The position numbers were made by a program, and so were the translations under genes. Positions 48,290-59,807 of a stretch of 64,000 nucleotides of DNA are shown here, piece by piece. The notes beneath the pieces were generated by a model that saw only the letters and a list, made by a program, of their open reading frames with translations, ran no database searches and was not told the origin of the DNA. Each line of letters starts with the position of its first letter. Position 1 is the first letter of the stretch. The DNA is from Evansella clarkii (GTDB taxonomy: Bacteria > Bacillota > Bacilli > Bacillales > Salisediminibacteriaceae), in the NCBI RefSeq assembly GCF_002019695.1, contig NZ_KV917376.1:4842072-4906071 (forward strand), read 5' to 3'.

Positions 48290-48318
48290 TAAAAAAACTC
48301 GCCGATTGGCGAGCCTTA
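48290..48318 (-). terminator. Hairpin after spoVB
   Basis: CTCGCC-GATT-GGCGAG preceded by A7 on the plus strand. It reads as a terminator on the minus strand, opposite to spoVB. The 100 bases after it (GGCGAAGTCAGAGGCGTAG and on) may belong to a dispersed repeat but only one copy is in the window. Confidence 0.5.
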
Positions 48319-48415
48319 AGGCGAAGTCAGAGGCGTAGTTGCACTTATACTTCGGCCATAAAATTTTCACTGCGTCGAATTAACTTCTTCGCTAAAAATT
48401 TTATACTTTCCCAAA

Positions 48416-48462
48416 CTGCAAAAAGGGACATGGAGCTCCGAATGGAAACCATGTCCTTTTTC
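48416..48462. terminator. Terminator between spoVB and yrbG
   Basis: AAAGGGACATGG pairs with CCATGTCCTTTT, with T/A runs at both ends; serves yrbG (minus) and could stop spoVB transcripts. Confidence 0.85.
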
Positions 48463-49124
48463 TATTCATCGATCAGATCAATAAATAACTGATTATTCTT
48501 ATCCAGAGAGCAGTATGAAATTTTCTTCACATCCCTGTAGCCAAGCTTTCTGAGTTCCTGCCTCAGCCACAGCTGATTTCTGCCTATCTCCTTTAAATGG
48601 TCATTTTGCACTCTCCCATCGAGTATTAACGGGAGAGGCAGGTAAGATACTGCACTTTGGTTATGCTCCTTCCCTTCCTCTTTTTTGATAATTGAAAGAT
48701 CCCCGGACGGCTCAAGAATAGCAAATTCAACGTCAGACATATACCTGATATCCTTCTGCCGGAGCTGGAGCAGTAAGTCATCAAAATTATAGCGCTGCTT
48801 TCTCATTTCTTTTTCATCGATTTTTCCATTGCGGATTATCACAGAAGGTGAGCCATCAATAAGCTTCCTGAGTTTACGGCTTTTCAATGATATATAGGCG
48901 AGGCTGATCTGAATAATCATTAATATGAGCATAGGAGTGATCTGTCTTGCCAAAGGAACACTGACATTTTCAATAGACAGCACTGCCAGCTCTGCAAGCA
49001 TAATGGAAATTACAAAGTCTACTACAGAAAGCTCTCCTATTTCCCTCTTTCCCATGAACCGAAAAACAAGGAGGATCACAATATAAATAACGATGGTCCT
49101 CGAAATGATTGTACCGTATTCCAA
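48462..49124 (-). CDS. yrbG: DUF421 membrane protein YrbG
   Basis: 220 residues if started at TTG 49124, which has AAAAGGGGCG upstream and gives the family start EYGTIISRTIVIYIV; an ATG at 49166 would add 14 residues. Three membrane helices (about 5-75) with FMGKREIGELSVVDFVISIMLAELAV, then two soluble YetF-like units (DGSPSVIIRNGKIDEKEMRK, LLLQLRQKDIRYMSDVEFAILEPSGDLSI). Family is tied to spore and membrane functions but the activity is unknown. B. subtilis has it next to spoVB. Confidence 0.87.
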   Translation of the reverse strand: MEYGTIISRTIVIYIVILLVFRFMGKREIGELSVVDFVISIMLAELAVLSIENVSVPLARQITPMLILMIIQISLAYISLKSRKLRKLIDGSPSVIIRNGKIDEKEMRKQRYNFDDLLLQLRQKDIRYMSDVEFAILEPSGDLSIIKKEEGKEHNQSAVSYLPLPLILDGRVQNDHLKEIGRNQLWLRQELRKLGYRDVKKISYCSLDKNNQLFIDLIDE

Positions 49125-49311
49125 AGTGAACGCCCCTTTTCCATATTCTCCTCTTATCTTTAACAACTGCCCTATTATAAATGAACAGAAAGGGGTGGTA
49201 ATTATGGGAAGTCCACAAGAATAGTGCTAGTACCTTGTCTTTTACCTGCCATCAGGAAGAATGAACTGATGCAATACCCGAGTAAAAAGTTCGCTGAACC
49301 TTTTACAGACG

Positions 49312-49343
49312 AAAAAACCTGGTTTACTGAAAATAAACCAGGT
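49312..49343 (-). terminator. Terminator overlapping the permease stop codon
   Basis: Perfect 10-base stem TAAACCAGGT-type: ACCTGGTTTA (49318-49327) and TAAACCAGGT (49334-49343), T6 after it on the minus strand. The TAA at 49326-49324 is the stop codon of the permease, so the left arm is coding. Confidence 0.88.
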
Positions 49344-50613
49344 AGCGGAAGTATATATACAAACTGGACAGTACGAAGGAAATAATCGCTGTAGGAGCCC
49401 CTACTTTCAGAAAGTCCATGTAGGTGAATGGCTGCTTCGCTTTTACGGCCAGCCCGGCTACTATTAAGTTGGAGCTCGCACCTATTAATGTTCCGTTTCC
49501 TCCCAGACAGGCTCCAAGGGCAAGGGCCCACCAGAGGGGATCCAGATTGTTCATACCGTATTCCTGGAATTCTAGAATAACAGGAATCATGGCTGCTACA
49601 AAAGGTATATTATCCACAAAACCAGAAAGGATGCCGGAAGCCCATAAAATCAGCATCGCAGTTTTCGGCAGGTCCCCTTCCGTATAATAAATGATCGATT
49701 TTGCCACTTCATCAATAATTCCGGTCTCCTTTAATCCCCCGACTAACATAAACAATCCCACAAAGAAAAACAAAGTGACCCATTCGATGGTCTGAAATAT
49801 TTCTTCTGTCTGTTTATCTTCATGAGTCAGGAGCATTAACAGCAGCGCTCCCCCCATTGCAATACTTGTTATATCAACGTTTAACAGCGGCTGAATGATG
49901 AAGCCGGCCGTTGTGAGCACTAACACTGTGACAGATTTGAACAGGAGCGGACGATCCCTTAAATAACTTCTCGGGCTGACTGCCATGAGCATTTCCTGGT
50001 TTTTGCGTGCCACGACTAACTGGTTTCGGTATAAAAAAGTAATTCCAGCCATTATAACAATATAAATGACGATGACGATGGGTCCCAGGTTTACGAGAAA
50101 GGCATTAAAAGTCAAGTGGTCTACTGCCTGCCCGATCATCAGGTTAGGAGGATCTCCAATTAAAGTGGCAGTCCCCCCTATGTTCGAGGCAATTATTGCA
50201 GCCATTAAATAAGGTATTGCAGTTATATTAAGCATTTTAGTCAGAGTAAGCACGATAGGTACTATAAGGAGCACAGTTGTCACATTATTCAGGAATGCCG
50301 AACCGATTGCCGTCAACGTGGAAATCACAATCAGCAAGGGGACAGGCCTTCCGTGGATAAACTTTGCAAGTGACACCGCAAGGAATTCAAAAAAGCCGCT
50401 CTGGCTTGTAATTGAAACGAGTATCATCATGGATAATAGAAGGACGATTGTATGCCAGTCGATATGTTCTAAAAAAGCGGAATTCAGGTCAATGACTCCT
50501 GCAAAAAGCATAAATACTCCGCCCAGACAGGCAATCAGCGCTCTGTTAATCTTCTCGCTGATAATAAACACATAACTTATTATAAAAATCACTAAAGCCA
50601 AAACCCAATCCAT
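49324..50613 (-). CDS. ArsB/NhaD family permease
   Basis: 429 residues from ATG 50613 (GGGGGAGGGACTGG). About eleven membrane helices; ion transporter superfamily marks FEFLAVSLAKFIHGRPVPLL, NNVTTVLLIVPIVL, NIGGTATLIGDPPNLMIG near 170-187 and in the second half GNGTLIGASSNLIVAGLA, showing the paired-repeat layout. Members carry Na+/H+, arsenite or organic anions; substrate cannot be told. There are no ars genes nearby. It is not part of the B. subtilis order here, so it is an inserted gene between yrbG and yrzE. Confidence 0.87.
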   Translation of the reverse strand: MDWVLALVIFIISYVFIISEKINRALIACLGGVFMLFAGVIDLNSAFLEHIDWHTIVLLLSMMILVSITSQSGFFEFLAVSLAKFIHGRPVPLLIVISTLTAIGSAFLNNVTTVLLIVPIVLTLTKMLNITAIPYLMAAIIASNIGGTATLIGDPPNLMIGQAVDHLTFNAFLVNLGPIVIVIYIVIMAGITFLYRNQLVVARKNQEMLMAVSPRSYLRDRPLLFKSVTVLVLTTAGFIIQPLLNVDITSIAMGGALLLMLLTHEDKQTEEIFQTIEWVTLFFFVGLFMLVGGLKETGIIDEVAKSIIYYTEGDLPKTAMLILWASGILSGFVDNIPFVAAMIPVILEFQEYGMNNLDPLWWALALGACLGGNGTLIGASSNLIVAGLAVKAKQPFTYMDFLKVGAPTAIISFVLSSLYIYFRYLVYFQ

Positions 50614-50784
50614 GAACCAGTCCCTCCCCCGGTCGTTCGATACATTGTATGACTGAAAAAGGACAAACATGTATCTTTGTTAAGAGAAGCGGCGGGTACG
50701 GATAGCTGCTGATTATTAGGTGTATGAACCTTAATATCATAAGTGAACTGCCGGTAGCGGAGATCAATTTTAAGTTGAATAAAG

Positions 50785-50941
50785 TTATCCCGATGTAACC
50801 GTCCGTAAAACTCCCGCCTCAAAACATGAGTGGTGGTGAAGATGTTCAGGCGGGAGATAACGGACGCTAACATCCCGATTGGTTCAACTAACAATCAGTG
50901 GGGGATGAATCCCCCCTACTGATTGAAGGTTCCCTTTATAT
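50785..50941 (+). repeat. Structured dispersed repeat, family B copy 2
   Basis: Opposite orientation to 45563-45722. Arms CGTCCGT-aaa-CTCCCGCCT and AGGCGGGAG-ata-ACGGACG give 16 pairs; AATCAGTGGGGGAT with ATCCCCC and ACTGATT gives a second hairpin; ATCCCGAT occurs twice as a direct repeat. It abuts family A copy 3, and together they take most of the 725-base gap between the permease and yrzE. Confidence 0.75.
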
Positions 50942-51246
50942 AAATAAAAAAGTCGAACAGTACTTTTCGAGTGTAGTGTAAGACGGCGATTGTCCCTTCC
51001 TCTGCGAGCTTAGCTCCGTAGAATATCCGTCGAGACAACTCGATATGTTTGCGGTGAAAAAGATGCTCGTTCCTGCGGGAAAAGCATGAGAAGCTGAAAA
51101 TCCATTTTTTACGGCGTTCAGCCGTCAAAAATTAGTTGAAGCCGTGCCCGCAGAAAGCGTCCGTCTGAAACGTAAATCGAACAACAAAGTAACATTTTAA
51201 ATTAATGTTCGTATTAAAAATGAAAATCTTGAATTATGAAATTGTT
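50942..51246 (+). repeat. Structured dispersed repeat, family A copy 3
   Basis: Core 50965-51182 of about 218 bases, full length as copy 1 and in the opposite orientation to it. Ends TTTTCGAGTGTAGTGTAAGACGG and CGTCTGAAACGTAAATCGAAC. Hairpins TTTTTTACGGC / GCCGTCAAAAA and TCGAG-ACAA-CTCGA are kept. Tail similarity runs to TTGAATTATGAAATTG at about 51230-51246, just before the yrzE promoter region. Confidence 0.78.
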
Positions 51247-51338
51247 TCAGTTTTAACCCCCTCCAAAAAAGCCCGTCTATTTTTTGTCTGTCCGAATATA
51301 AATTTTATAAAAGAATTTTTACAGGAGGGGAATAATCC

Positions 51339-51716
51339 ATGCACCAGCGGATGCTAAGCAGTGCTTTATACGGTATACTTGCGATTTTGATATTAGTAGT
51401 AGCAGCCAGTTTCATCAGTTCACTTTTATTAAGATTTACATCAATGCAGGAAGGGAGTTTCACCTGGGTCTTATTAGGTTTTTCTTTTATTGCGGTATTT
51501 ACGGGAGGATTTATTTCCGGAGGCCGTTCCGGAGAAAAAGGCTGGCTGACCGGAGCAGTAACCGCACTGCTTTTTACAGTGATAATATTCCTTGTTCAGT
51601 TTTTAGGCTACAACCAGGGTTTTGATACGGAACAGCTGCTTATCCATTGTGGTTATTTGTTTGCTGCTATTTTAGGCGGAATGCTGGGGGTAAACGTCAG
51701 AGGGGGCGCATACTAA
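51339..51716 (+). CDS. yrzE: TIGR04086 family membrane protein YrzE
   Basis: 125 residues with four membrane helices (about 10-33, 42-62, 68-90, 100-122) and GFISGGRSGEKGWLTGAVTAL between the second and third. Ribosome site AGGAGGGG before ATG. Function unknown; in B. subtilis it also neighbours yajC and yrbG. Confidence 0.87.
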   Translation: MHQRMLSSALYGILAILILVVAASFISSLLLRFTSMQEGSFTWVLLGFSFIAVFTGGFISGGRSGEKGWLTGAVTALLFTVIIFLVQFLGYNQGFDTEQLLIHCGYLFAAILGGMLGVNVRGGAY

Positions 51717-51753
51717 AACGAGATTGTGGACGATGGGAACCATTACCGGATGC

Positions 51754-51793
51754 AAAAAACCGACTTCCTTTTATATGGAAATCGGTTTTTTTA
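51754..51793. terminator. Terminator between yrzE and yajC
   Basis: AAAACCGACTTCC and GGAAATCGGTTTT with T7 on the plus strand; ends yrzE and, on the other strand, touches the yajC stop codon. Confidence 0.88.
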
Positions 51794-52060
51794 TTAGTTC
51801 TGGTTTACTACTTCACGGATTGCCTGACGATCAAAAGTCAGTTTATTTCCGCCGTCCACTGTAACGATAATTCGATTCTCATCGATTGCATCAATCGTAC
51901 CGTGCAAACCGCCAATAGTAATAATTTTATCTCCCTTTTGAAGTGCCGCATGCATCTCCTGAATTTTCTTCTGTCGTCTTTGCTGCGGACGAATTAACAG
52001 GAAGTAAAAGATTGCGAACATTAAAAGTAACGGTAATAACGCGCCAAAAATACCTTCCAC
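51794..52060 (-). CDS. yajC: Preprotein translocase subunit YajC
   Basis: 88 residues from GTG 52060, placed six bases after AAAGGGGTG; the frame above it is not YajC-like. One membrane helix (about 5-25), then LIRPQQRRQKKIQEMHAALQKGDKIITIGGLHGTI, the family signature. Associates with SecDF. It follows tgt by about 215 bases. Confidence 0.92.
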   Translation of the reverse strand: MEGIFGALLPLLLMFAIFYFLLIRPQQRRQKKIQEMHAALQKGDKIITIGGLHGTIDAIDENRIIVTVDGGNKLTFDRQAIREVVNQN

Positions 52061-52275
52061 CAACTTCACCCCTTTCAGTGATAAACACCGCTGCTTTTGC
52101 TTTATAGGGTAATCCGGCAGATTGCCGGGCAAAAGCTCACTCATTCATCATATTTCCTGAGAGTAATCCAATATTTATTAATATATTGTCCTAAGCAGTT
52201 GTCTCTCCTGTTCTATTTTAGACAAATTATGGAGAGAAAATCAATAAAAATAGTGTGTTAAATATAAATTTCCCT

Positions 52276-54458
<2,183 letters not shown>

Positions 54459-54512
54459 TGTCATTCAACCTCTTTCCAGGCAGCCATAAAATGAACCGGC
54501 TTTTCCCCCGTC

Positions 54513-54731
54513 TCATCTGAACCTGCCTAATAGCAATAAAATTAATGATAAAACAACACTGATAATAATTGAAGTCATAAGAGGAAAATAAACAGTAGTA
54601 TTTCCCCTCTTAATTAATATATCCCCGGGAAGTTTCCCTAAATTAATATATTTTCCTCCAACCTGCCAGAGCAATCCGGCTATAATAAGGACCACACCGG
54701 CAATTACAAGCAGTTTTGGCAGCTGGCTCAT
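54513..54731 (-). CDS. yrzS: DUF2905 small membrane protein YrzS
   Basis: 72 residues: a helix at about 6-25, [25 protein letters not shown], then a second helix about 50-70. Two-helix membrane protein of unknown function. Its start overlaps the ruvB stop by four bases and queA follows, as in B. subtilis. Confidence 0.9.
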   Translation of the reverse strand: MSQLPKLLVIAGVVLIIAGLLWQVGGKYINLGKLPGDILIKRGNTTVYFPLMTSIIISVVLSLILLLLGRFR

Positions 54732-55729
54732 GAACCAGGCACCTCCAGTTTCAAATGATGATAAGCCTGATGGGTGGCTACACGCCCCCTCGGCGTCCGC
54801 TGCAGAAAACCGATTTGCAGTAAATATGGTTCATACACATCTTCAATTGTATGAGCTTCCTCACCAATAGTAGCGGCCATCGTATCAAGGCCAACTGGTC
54901 CTCCGCGGAATTTTTCAATTATATTTTTTAACAGTTTATGATCTATCTCGTCAAGTCCAAGCTTGTCGACCTGCAGAAGTTCCAGTGCTTTCTGAGTTCC
55001 TTCAAGGTTAATTGCCCCATCACCGAGAACCTGGGCAAAGTCCCTTACTCTGCGAAGAAGCCGGTTGGCGATTCTCGGAGTCCCTCTGGACCTACCTGCA
55101 ATCTCCTTAGCCGCTTTATGGGCGATCTCCACTTCCATCACATCCGCAGTCCGCTCCACTATTTCTGTAAGTTCTTCATGTGTATAGTATTCCAAACGGC
55201 TCACCACCCCAAACCTGTCTCTTAGGGGGGCAGAAAGCATACCGGCCCTCGTCGTCGCTCCAACGAGGGTGAAAGGAGGCAGGTCAAGACGCACGGACCT
55301 TGCTGAAGGGCCTTTTCCTATAACAATATCAAGGCAAAAATCCTCCATTGCCGGGTACAGCACTTCTTCCACAGACCGGTTTAAACGATGAATCTCATCG
55401 ATAAACAGCACGTCACCTGGTTCAAGCCCTGTAAGTATTGCCGCAAGATCACCAGGCCGTTCAATGGCCGGGCCGGCAGTAGTTCTTAAATTAACCCCCA
55501 TCTCATTTGCGATGATCATTGAGAGAGTGGTTTTCCCAAGGCCAGGGGGACCATATAACAGCACATGATCCAGTGTTTCTTCCCGCATTTTAGCCGCCTC
55601 AATAAAAACAGTTAAATTTTCTTTGACTGTTTCCTGGCCGATATACTGAGAGAGGGTTTGCGGCCTGAGGCTTCGCTCTTCCCATTCTTCATGGCCCTGG
55701 GATTCGCCGCCTACTAATCGGTCCTCCAT
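54728..55729 (-). CDS. ruvB: Holliday junction branch migration ATPase RuvB
   Basis: 333 residues. AAA+ motor: [11 protein letters not shown], Walker [15 protein letters not shown] near 57-70, Walker [16 protein letters not shown] near 109-123, sensor [15 protein letters not shown], winged helix with [16 protein letters not shown]. 27 bases after ruvA. Confidence 0.97.
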   Translation of the reverse strand: MEDRLVGGESQGHEEWEERSLRPQTLSQYIGQETVKENLTVFIEAAKMREETLDHVLLYGPPGLGKTTLSMIIANEMGVNLRTTAGPAIERPGDLAAILTGLEPGDVLFIDEIHRLNRSVEEVLYPAMEDFCLDIVIGKGPSARSVRLDLPPFTLVGATTRAGMLSAPLRDRFGVVSRLEYYTHEELTEIVERTADVMEVEIAHKAAKEIAGRSRGTPRIANRLLRRVRDFAQVLGDGAINLEGTQKALELLQVDKLGLDEIDHKLLKNIIEKFRGGPVGLDTMAATIGEEAHTIEDVYEPYLLQIGFLQRTPRGRVATHQAYHHLKLEVPGS

Positions 55730-55756
55730 GATGATTCCTCCATTTTCGTTTTATTA

Positions 55757-56365
55757 CTATCTCCTGAGCATAAGCTGCAGAGCTTTTTTAATGTATGCAT
55801 CAATAGTCATGTCTTCCTTTTTCAGCTCAGGCATAACTTTATTAATTTCCTTATCGGCATAGCCCAGAGCTTTAAGTGCTTCCACCGCTTCGTCCAGATT
55901 AACACTTTCCCTGGAAAAAGAAAGTGTATCATTCTCTTCTTCTGTCTGGAAGAGAGGAGCAATAAATTCAGGCAGTTTTCCTTTCAAATCGAGGATAATC
56001 TGCCTGGCTGTTTTTTTCCCTACCCCAGGAAACCTCACGAGAAATTTTTCATCTTCCTCTTCAATCGCCTGTACTACAGTTGCCGGTTTACCTGAGGCAA
56101 GAATCGCCAGAGCTCCCTTAGGCCCGATGCCGGAAACCTGCAGAAGTTTTTCAAACAGGCGTCTTTCTTCCCGGCTTAAAAACCCGAACAGCTTTATAGC
56201 ATCCTCTCTCACATGCTGGTATGTATATACTGTAATAGTCTCGTCCATCCATTCCTGGAATTGGTATGGATTGCCGCAATAAACTAAATACCCTGTATTA
56301 TTTACGTCAATAACAATAAATTCTGTCTCAATATATGTTACTTTACCCCTTAAAAATTCAATCAA
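55757..56365 (-). CDS. ruvA: Holliday junction DNA-binding protein RuvA
   Basis: 202 residues from TTG 56365 with GGAGGAG upstream (the family start is [12 protein letters not shown]). OB fold to about 63, two helix-hairpin-helix units ([29 protein letters not shown]), and the RuvB-binding C-terminal domain ([16 protein letters not shown]). RuvC is not in the window. Confidence 0.96.
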   Translation of the reverse strand: MIEFLRGKVTYIETEFIVIDVNNTGYLVYCGNPYQFQEWMDETITVYTYQHVREDAIKLFGFLSREERRLFEKLLQVSGIGPKGALAILASGKPATVVQAIEEEDEKFLVRFPGVGKKTARQIILDLKGKLPEFIAPLFQTEEENDTLSFSRESVNLDEAVEALKALGYADKEINKVMPELKKEDMTIDAYIKKALQLMLRR

Positions 56366-56731
56366 AGTAAACTCTCCTCCGCTTTTCACTCTTTAAATGA
56401 GAACACACATTTCTATTTTAACACATAACAGCTTCGCCAGGCCGTAATTGTCTTTCTGTCAATCTTTTTTCAAGAGGGACACAGGGGAAAAGCGGAGGAG
56501 GGAGGATCCACAACAATCGGTGAAACGGTTCCTCGTTCCGCTATATGTTTAAAAAGGGGACTTCTGGGAAAGGAAGGCAGATCCGCAAGCAATTAAGCAT
56601 TTCCGAATAAAACGTCCAGGTACAGCAAGACAATTTAACAAACAAAACGCCTGGAAAATATAATCCAGGCGTTTTGTCTGCTGCTTACAGCGTTTCCACT
56701 TTCTCAACGAGACCGGAACTATAAGGCAGCT
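56366..56731. other. Intergenic gap between bofC and ruvA
   Basis: A 366-base gap. It holds the bofC terminator at 56643-56676 and must carry the ruvA promoter. No open frame with a ribosome site, RNA gene or known repeat is seen. Confidence 0.5.
56643..56676 (-). terminator. Terminator of bofC
   Basis: Perfect 13-base stem CAAAACGCCTGGA / TCCAGGCGTTTTG, T-rich arm at the 3' side on either strand. Confidence 0.88.
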
Positions 56732-57289
56732 CTATAGCTCTCTAATCGCATATTCTTCATACTTTTTCAGTACTTCCAGGTAATCATCTTTTGAAGATAC
56801 TGGTATACCATCTCTCAGACTTTCATAATGGTGGCTTTTAAGCCTGCTTGTATTCACCTGGAAAAATGACTGAATTACTTCGTTAGCATCGGGCTTCCCA
56901 TTATAAATACTTAAAGTTCCATCTTCTGAAAGCCCGAAATACCCGTTAATTTTCAAAAGCGGTGAAATATCGTTCAGGGCCATCCGAAAGACTATCTGAT
57001 CCTCGTTCTGGTCAATAAGCTGCCAGTCTTCATACAAAGCCCAGAAGTCTTCAACCGACCAGATCGTTTCTTCTACCCTTTCCTCGCTGATCTCCCCATC
57101 TAAATATTCTCTTTGCAGAATTACTTCTATAGTTTTCGCATTATAATCCGCTGCCTCAAGTTTTTCAGCCATTGTTACTCCCGGGAAAGCGGAGTATAAA
57201 ATAACAATGGAGAAAACCATAAACAGATAGCTTGAAATAAGAAATACTGAACAGTTTCCGGTTTTCGCTGCCCGTTTGAACAGAAGCAT
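56732..57289 (-). CDS. bofC: Forespore intermembrane regulator BofC
   Basis: 185 residues. A signal/anchor helix at about 14-34, then the two-part BofC fold: TIEVILQREYLDGEISEE and C-terminal SPLLKINGYFGLSEDGTLSIYNGKP. BofC is secreted from the forespore and delays SpoIVB-triggered pro-sigma-K processing. It lies before ruvA as in B. subtilis. The ATG sits close to GGGGGCGTC, a modest ribosome site. Confidence 0.9.
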   Translation of the reverse strand: MLLFKRAAKTGNCSVFLISSYLFMVFSIVILYSAFPGVTMAEKLEAADYNAKTIEVILQREYLDGEISEERVEETIWSVEDFWALYEDWQLIDQNEDQIVFRMALNDISPLLKINGYFGLSEDGTLSIYNGKPDANEVIQSFFQVNTSRLKSHHYESLRDGIPVSSKDDYLEVLKKYEEYAIREL

Positions 57290-57464
57290 AATATGACGCC
57301 CCCTTTAAATGACGGAATTTTACTGGTTTTCGGTTCCTTTGTTATTAGGTTTGACCAAAAAAATAGAATTTATCCAATAAAGACCATCTGGTTCATTTAA
57401 ACAAAAAATCTTTTTCAGGAAAGCATCCATAATATTAGCAGGAAAAATGAGCCAATGAAAAGAA

Positions 57465-57500
57465 CGAAAAAATGACCAGGCGATAACTGCCTGGTCATTT
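57465..57500 (-). terminator. Terminator of the coxA-like gene
   Basis: Stem AATGACCAGGC / GCCTGGTCATT (57471-57481 with 57489-57499) with T6 on the minus strand, seven bases after the stop. Confidence 0.9.
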
Positions 57501-57506
57501 CTAATG

Positions 57507-58502
57507 CTATCTGCTTCTTTCAAAAGGTCTTTGGACGGCTCTTCCAAGGTCCTGCAGCATATCCTCGAACGTAGCTCCAATTTCTTCAAATGGTTCACCT
57601 GCACGGAGCCTGTCATTCATGCCACGAACGTCTCTGACCTGATCCTCGTCAGTTACTACATGGACATCAAGGTCGTCCGAAATATCTTTAACTTTAGACC
57701 GGATTCGATCATCCAGCTGACTTCCGTCCCTTCCGTCTGCATCTACTCCGACGATTACATCATCGCCATTTACAATGACACTGCAGTCATCAACGGCATC
57801 CATTCTGCTGACAGTATTTTCGATTCTGCGGGCCAGACGGCCATCTTCGCCATTATAATATCCGCCGTCCTGCTGCCCATGTACATTCCCACCACGGGGA
57901 ATCGTACGCCCATTGCCCTGCATACGATTTTGCCCGCGCAGTCCCGAAAGCTCGTCTCCCTGGCCAGTACCTCTGTTCATCAGGCCACGATGCTGCCTTC
58001 CTGTAGATTGGCCTCTTGTTGTGTCTCTGTCAAAACGGCCATTCAGAATACCATCTTCATCCACCATTCCTGGACGGTCATCACCAGTAATGCCTCGGCC
58101 AAATCCTTGATTGTTATTTTGCCCGATCATCCCACGGTTTTCTGACCCAAAGCCTCGGTTATTGCCGGCAAAACCTGTACCATCATTACGGTTGGCTGCG
58201 TTCTTTCCAAAGAGTCCACCCATTCCGGTGCCCTGGCCAGCTCCACCGCCCTGCATTGTTCCATAACCTCTTCCCTGGCCGGTCCCCTGGCCGACGCCCC
58301 TTTCTGTTGTATAACCATGCTGGAGAGTACCAGACCTTGTTTCTCTCTGATTAACCCCTAATCCGGTCTGATTTCCATAACCTCTTCCCTGGTTATATCC
58401 AGACTGCGTATCATTCATACCGGCGTCGTTTACATCACCACAACCAGCCAGTCCTGTTAATAACATACTTGCTGCAGTTAAACTAAGTGCAATTTTTTTC
58501 AT
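57507..58502 (-). CDS. YhcN/YlaJ-family spore lipoprotein, CoxA-like
   Basis: 331 residues. Lipoprotein signal MKKIALSLTAASMLLTGLAGC (Cys21). Residues about 25-205 are a low-complexity Gly/Asn/Arg/Gln-rich stretch with repeated GxGxGQGRGYG-type words. The YhcN/YlaJ domain is at about 215-325 (ARRIENTVSRMDAVDDCSVIV, VDADGRDGSQLDD). B. subtilis CoxA, next to safA, has the same domain but about 200 residues, so the linker is much expanded here. Probably a spore cortex or inner coat protein. Confidence 0.85.
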   Translation of the reverse strand: MKKIALSLTAASMLLTGLAGCGDVNDAGMNDTQSGYNQGRGYGNQTGLGVNQRETRSGTLQHGYTTERGVGQGTGQGRGYGTMQGGGAGQGTGMGGLFGKNAANRNDGTGFAGNNRGFGSENRGMIGQNNNQGFGRGITGDDRPGMVDEDGILNGRFDRDTTRGQSTGRQHRGLMNRGTGQGDELSGLRGQNRMQGNGRTIPRGGNVHGQQDGGYYNGEDGRLARRIENTVSRMDAVDDCSVIVNGDDVIVGVDADGRDGSQLDDRIRSKVKDISDDLDVHVVTDEDQVRDVRGMNDRLRAGEPFEEIGATFEDMLQDLGRAVQRPFERSR

Positions 58503-58646
58503 TCATTAACCTCCTTTCCCCCATAGGTTGCCTAGGAGAAAGGAGTTTGATTCTGTCAGTTATATGCAATTTACTGGTTCACTTTTCCTATCCTGTCACT
58601 TAAAGAACGGAAGACGAATGGCTGCTGCCATCCGCCCTGAGTCAGA

Positions 58647-59807
58647 TTAAATATCTTCATCCCCGTCTTCATCGTCTCTCCAGCTGAAAGGCTGAACCAT
58701 TTGTCCAGGCTGGAATGTTGTTGGATACATACCTGGCGTCTGAAACGGCGGCATTTGCTGACCATAGGCCTGCATCGGGTACTGGCCTTGCCCCTGTGGC
58801 TGCATAGGATACTGGCCAGGCATGGGCTGCATTGGGTACTGGCCGGGCATCTGCTGCATTTGCGGTTGGAAAGGCATCATAGGCTGGCCTTGCTGATGGA
58901 AAGACATCGGCATCTGATGCTGCGGGGTAAGGTCACCAAAAGCCTGCCCCATCTGATGGGAAGGCGGGAACTCGCCACCTGTCATTTGTCCGTCCGTCAT
59001 ATCAAAATCGTCATCGTCATTCATTTGCATGCCTTGCATATGTGGCTGCATACCTGCTCCAGGAGGATACATGGAATGCCCTTGCTGACCAGGCATCATT
59101 CCAGTTGGGTATCCTTGGTGCACAGGTGCCTGCCCTCCTGTAAATCCGTGCTGTGCTGGCATATGGCCATGCCCCATTGCTGATGGCCAGTTGTAAGGCA
59201 CAACAGGCGGACAAGGACTGCAGCCGCTCATCATCACCGGTGTAACAGGATAACAGTCTGCCATATGAGGCATCGGTTTTGCAGGGGGCTGTTTAACCAG
59301 CGGTTTCACTGGCACTTTTGCCGGCATCTTCTTTACTGGTGCTTTTACAGGTGCTGGTTTTTTAGGAGCTGGCATCACCGGCGGCTTTTCTTGTAGTTTT
59401 GATGGTTCTTTTACTGCAGGCATCTTAGGAGGTGCTGTAACCTTTGTTGTTTGTGTTTTTTGTTTATAAAAATTAAAGTTCATATTCTGCATATGATAGG
59501 AAGGCTGAGGCACTGGCGGAGGTGAAGGCATAGCCACCGGCGCTTCTTTTTCCTCTGGCAGTGAAGGAGGCGGGGCCTTGGGTTTTACAGGCGCTTCCTT
59601 GATTGGCATCTCCTTAGGCTGTTCTTTTATAACAGCCTCCTTTTTTGCCTGGACCCCTCCAGTTGGAATTTTTATTTTCATACCTGGCATAATTAAGTCA
59701 GGATTGCTAAGATGGCTGTTCGCTGCTTTTAAGTCTTCAAAATTAACGCCGTACTTCTGCGAAAGCTTCCACAACGTATCTCCTTTTTGTACAATATGAA
59801 TTCTCAC
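58647..59807 (-). CDS. safA: Spore coat morphogenetic protein SafA
   Basis: 386 residues, GTG start at 59807. N-terminal LysM domain (HIVQKGDTLWKLSQKYGVNFEDLK, residues 3-26 and on to about 50) binds the cortex. A Pro/Lys-rich centre (PVKAPVKKMPAKVPVK) follows, then a Gln/Met/Pro-rich tail with GQYPMQ repeated four times near 325-355. SafA directs inner coat assembly. It precedes the coxA-like gene. Upstream CATAGGATA at about 59839-59847 (minus strand) fits a sigma-K -10 and may be a late promoter. Confidence 0.9.
   Translation of the reverse strand: MRIHIVQKGDTLWKLSQKYGVNFEDLKAANSHLSNPDLIMPGMKIKIPTGGVQAKKEAVIKEQPKEMPIKEAPVKPKAPPPSLPEEKEAPVAMPSPPPVPQPSYHMQNMNFNFYKQKTQTTKVTAPPKMPAVKEPSKLQEKPPVMPAPKKPAPVKAPVKKMPAKVPVKPLVKQPPAKPMPHMADCYPVTPVMMSGCSPCPPVVPYNWPSAMGHGHMPAQHGFTGGQAPVHQGYPTGMMPGQQGHSMYPPGAGMQPHMQGMQMNDDDDFDMTDGQMTGGEFPPSHQMGQAFGDLTPQHQMPMSFHQQGQPMMPFQPQMQQMPGQYPMQPMPGQYPMQPQGQGQYPMQAYGQQMPPFQTPGMYPTTFQPGQMVQPFSWRDDEDGDEDI

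Noticed and set aside
54465-54512. preQ1 riboswitch before queA-tgt
   Set aside because: The gap is 48 bases without a preQ1-type hairpin and A-rich tail.
58740-58900. Short regularly spaced repeats that could suggest a CRISPR array
   Set aside because: They encode the GQYPMQ repeats of SafA in frame; unit length is too short and there are no spacers.
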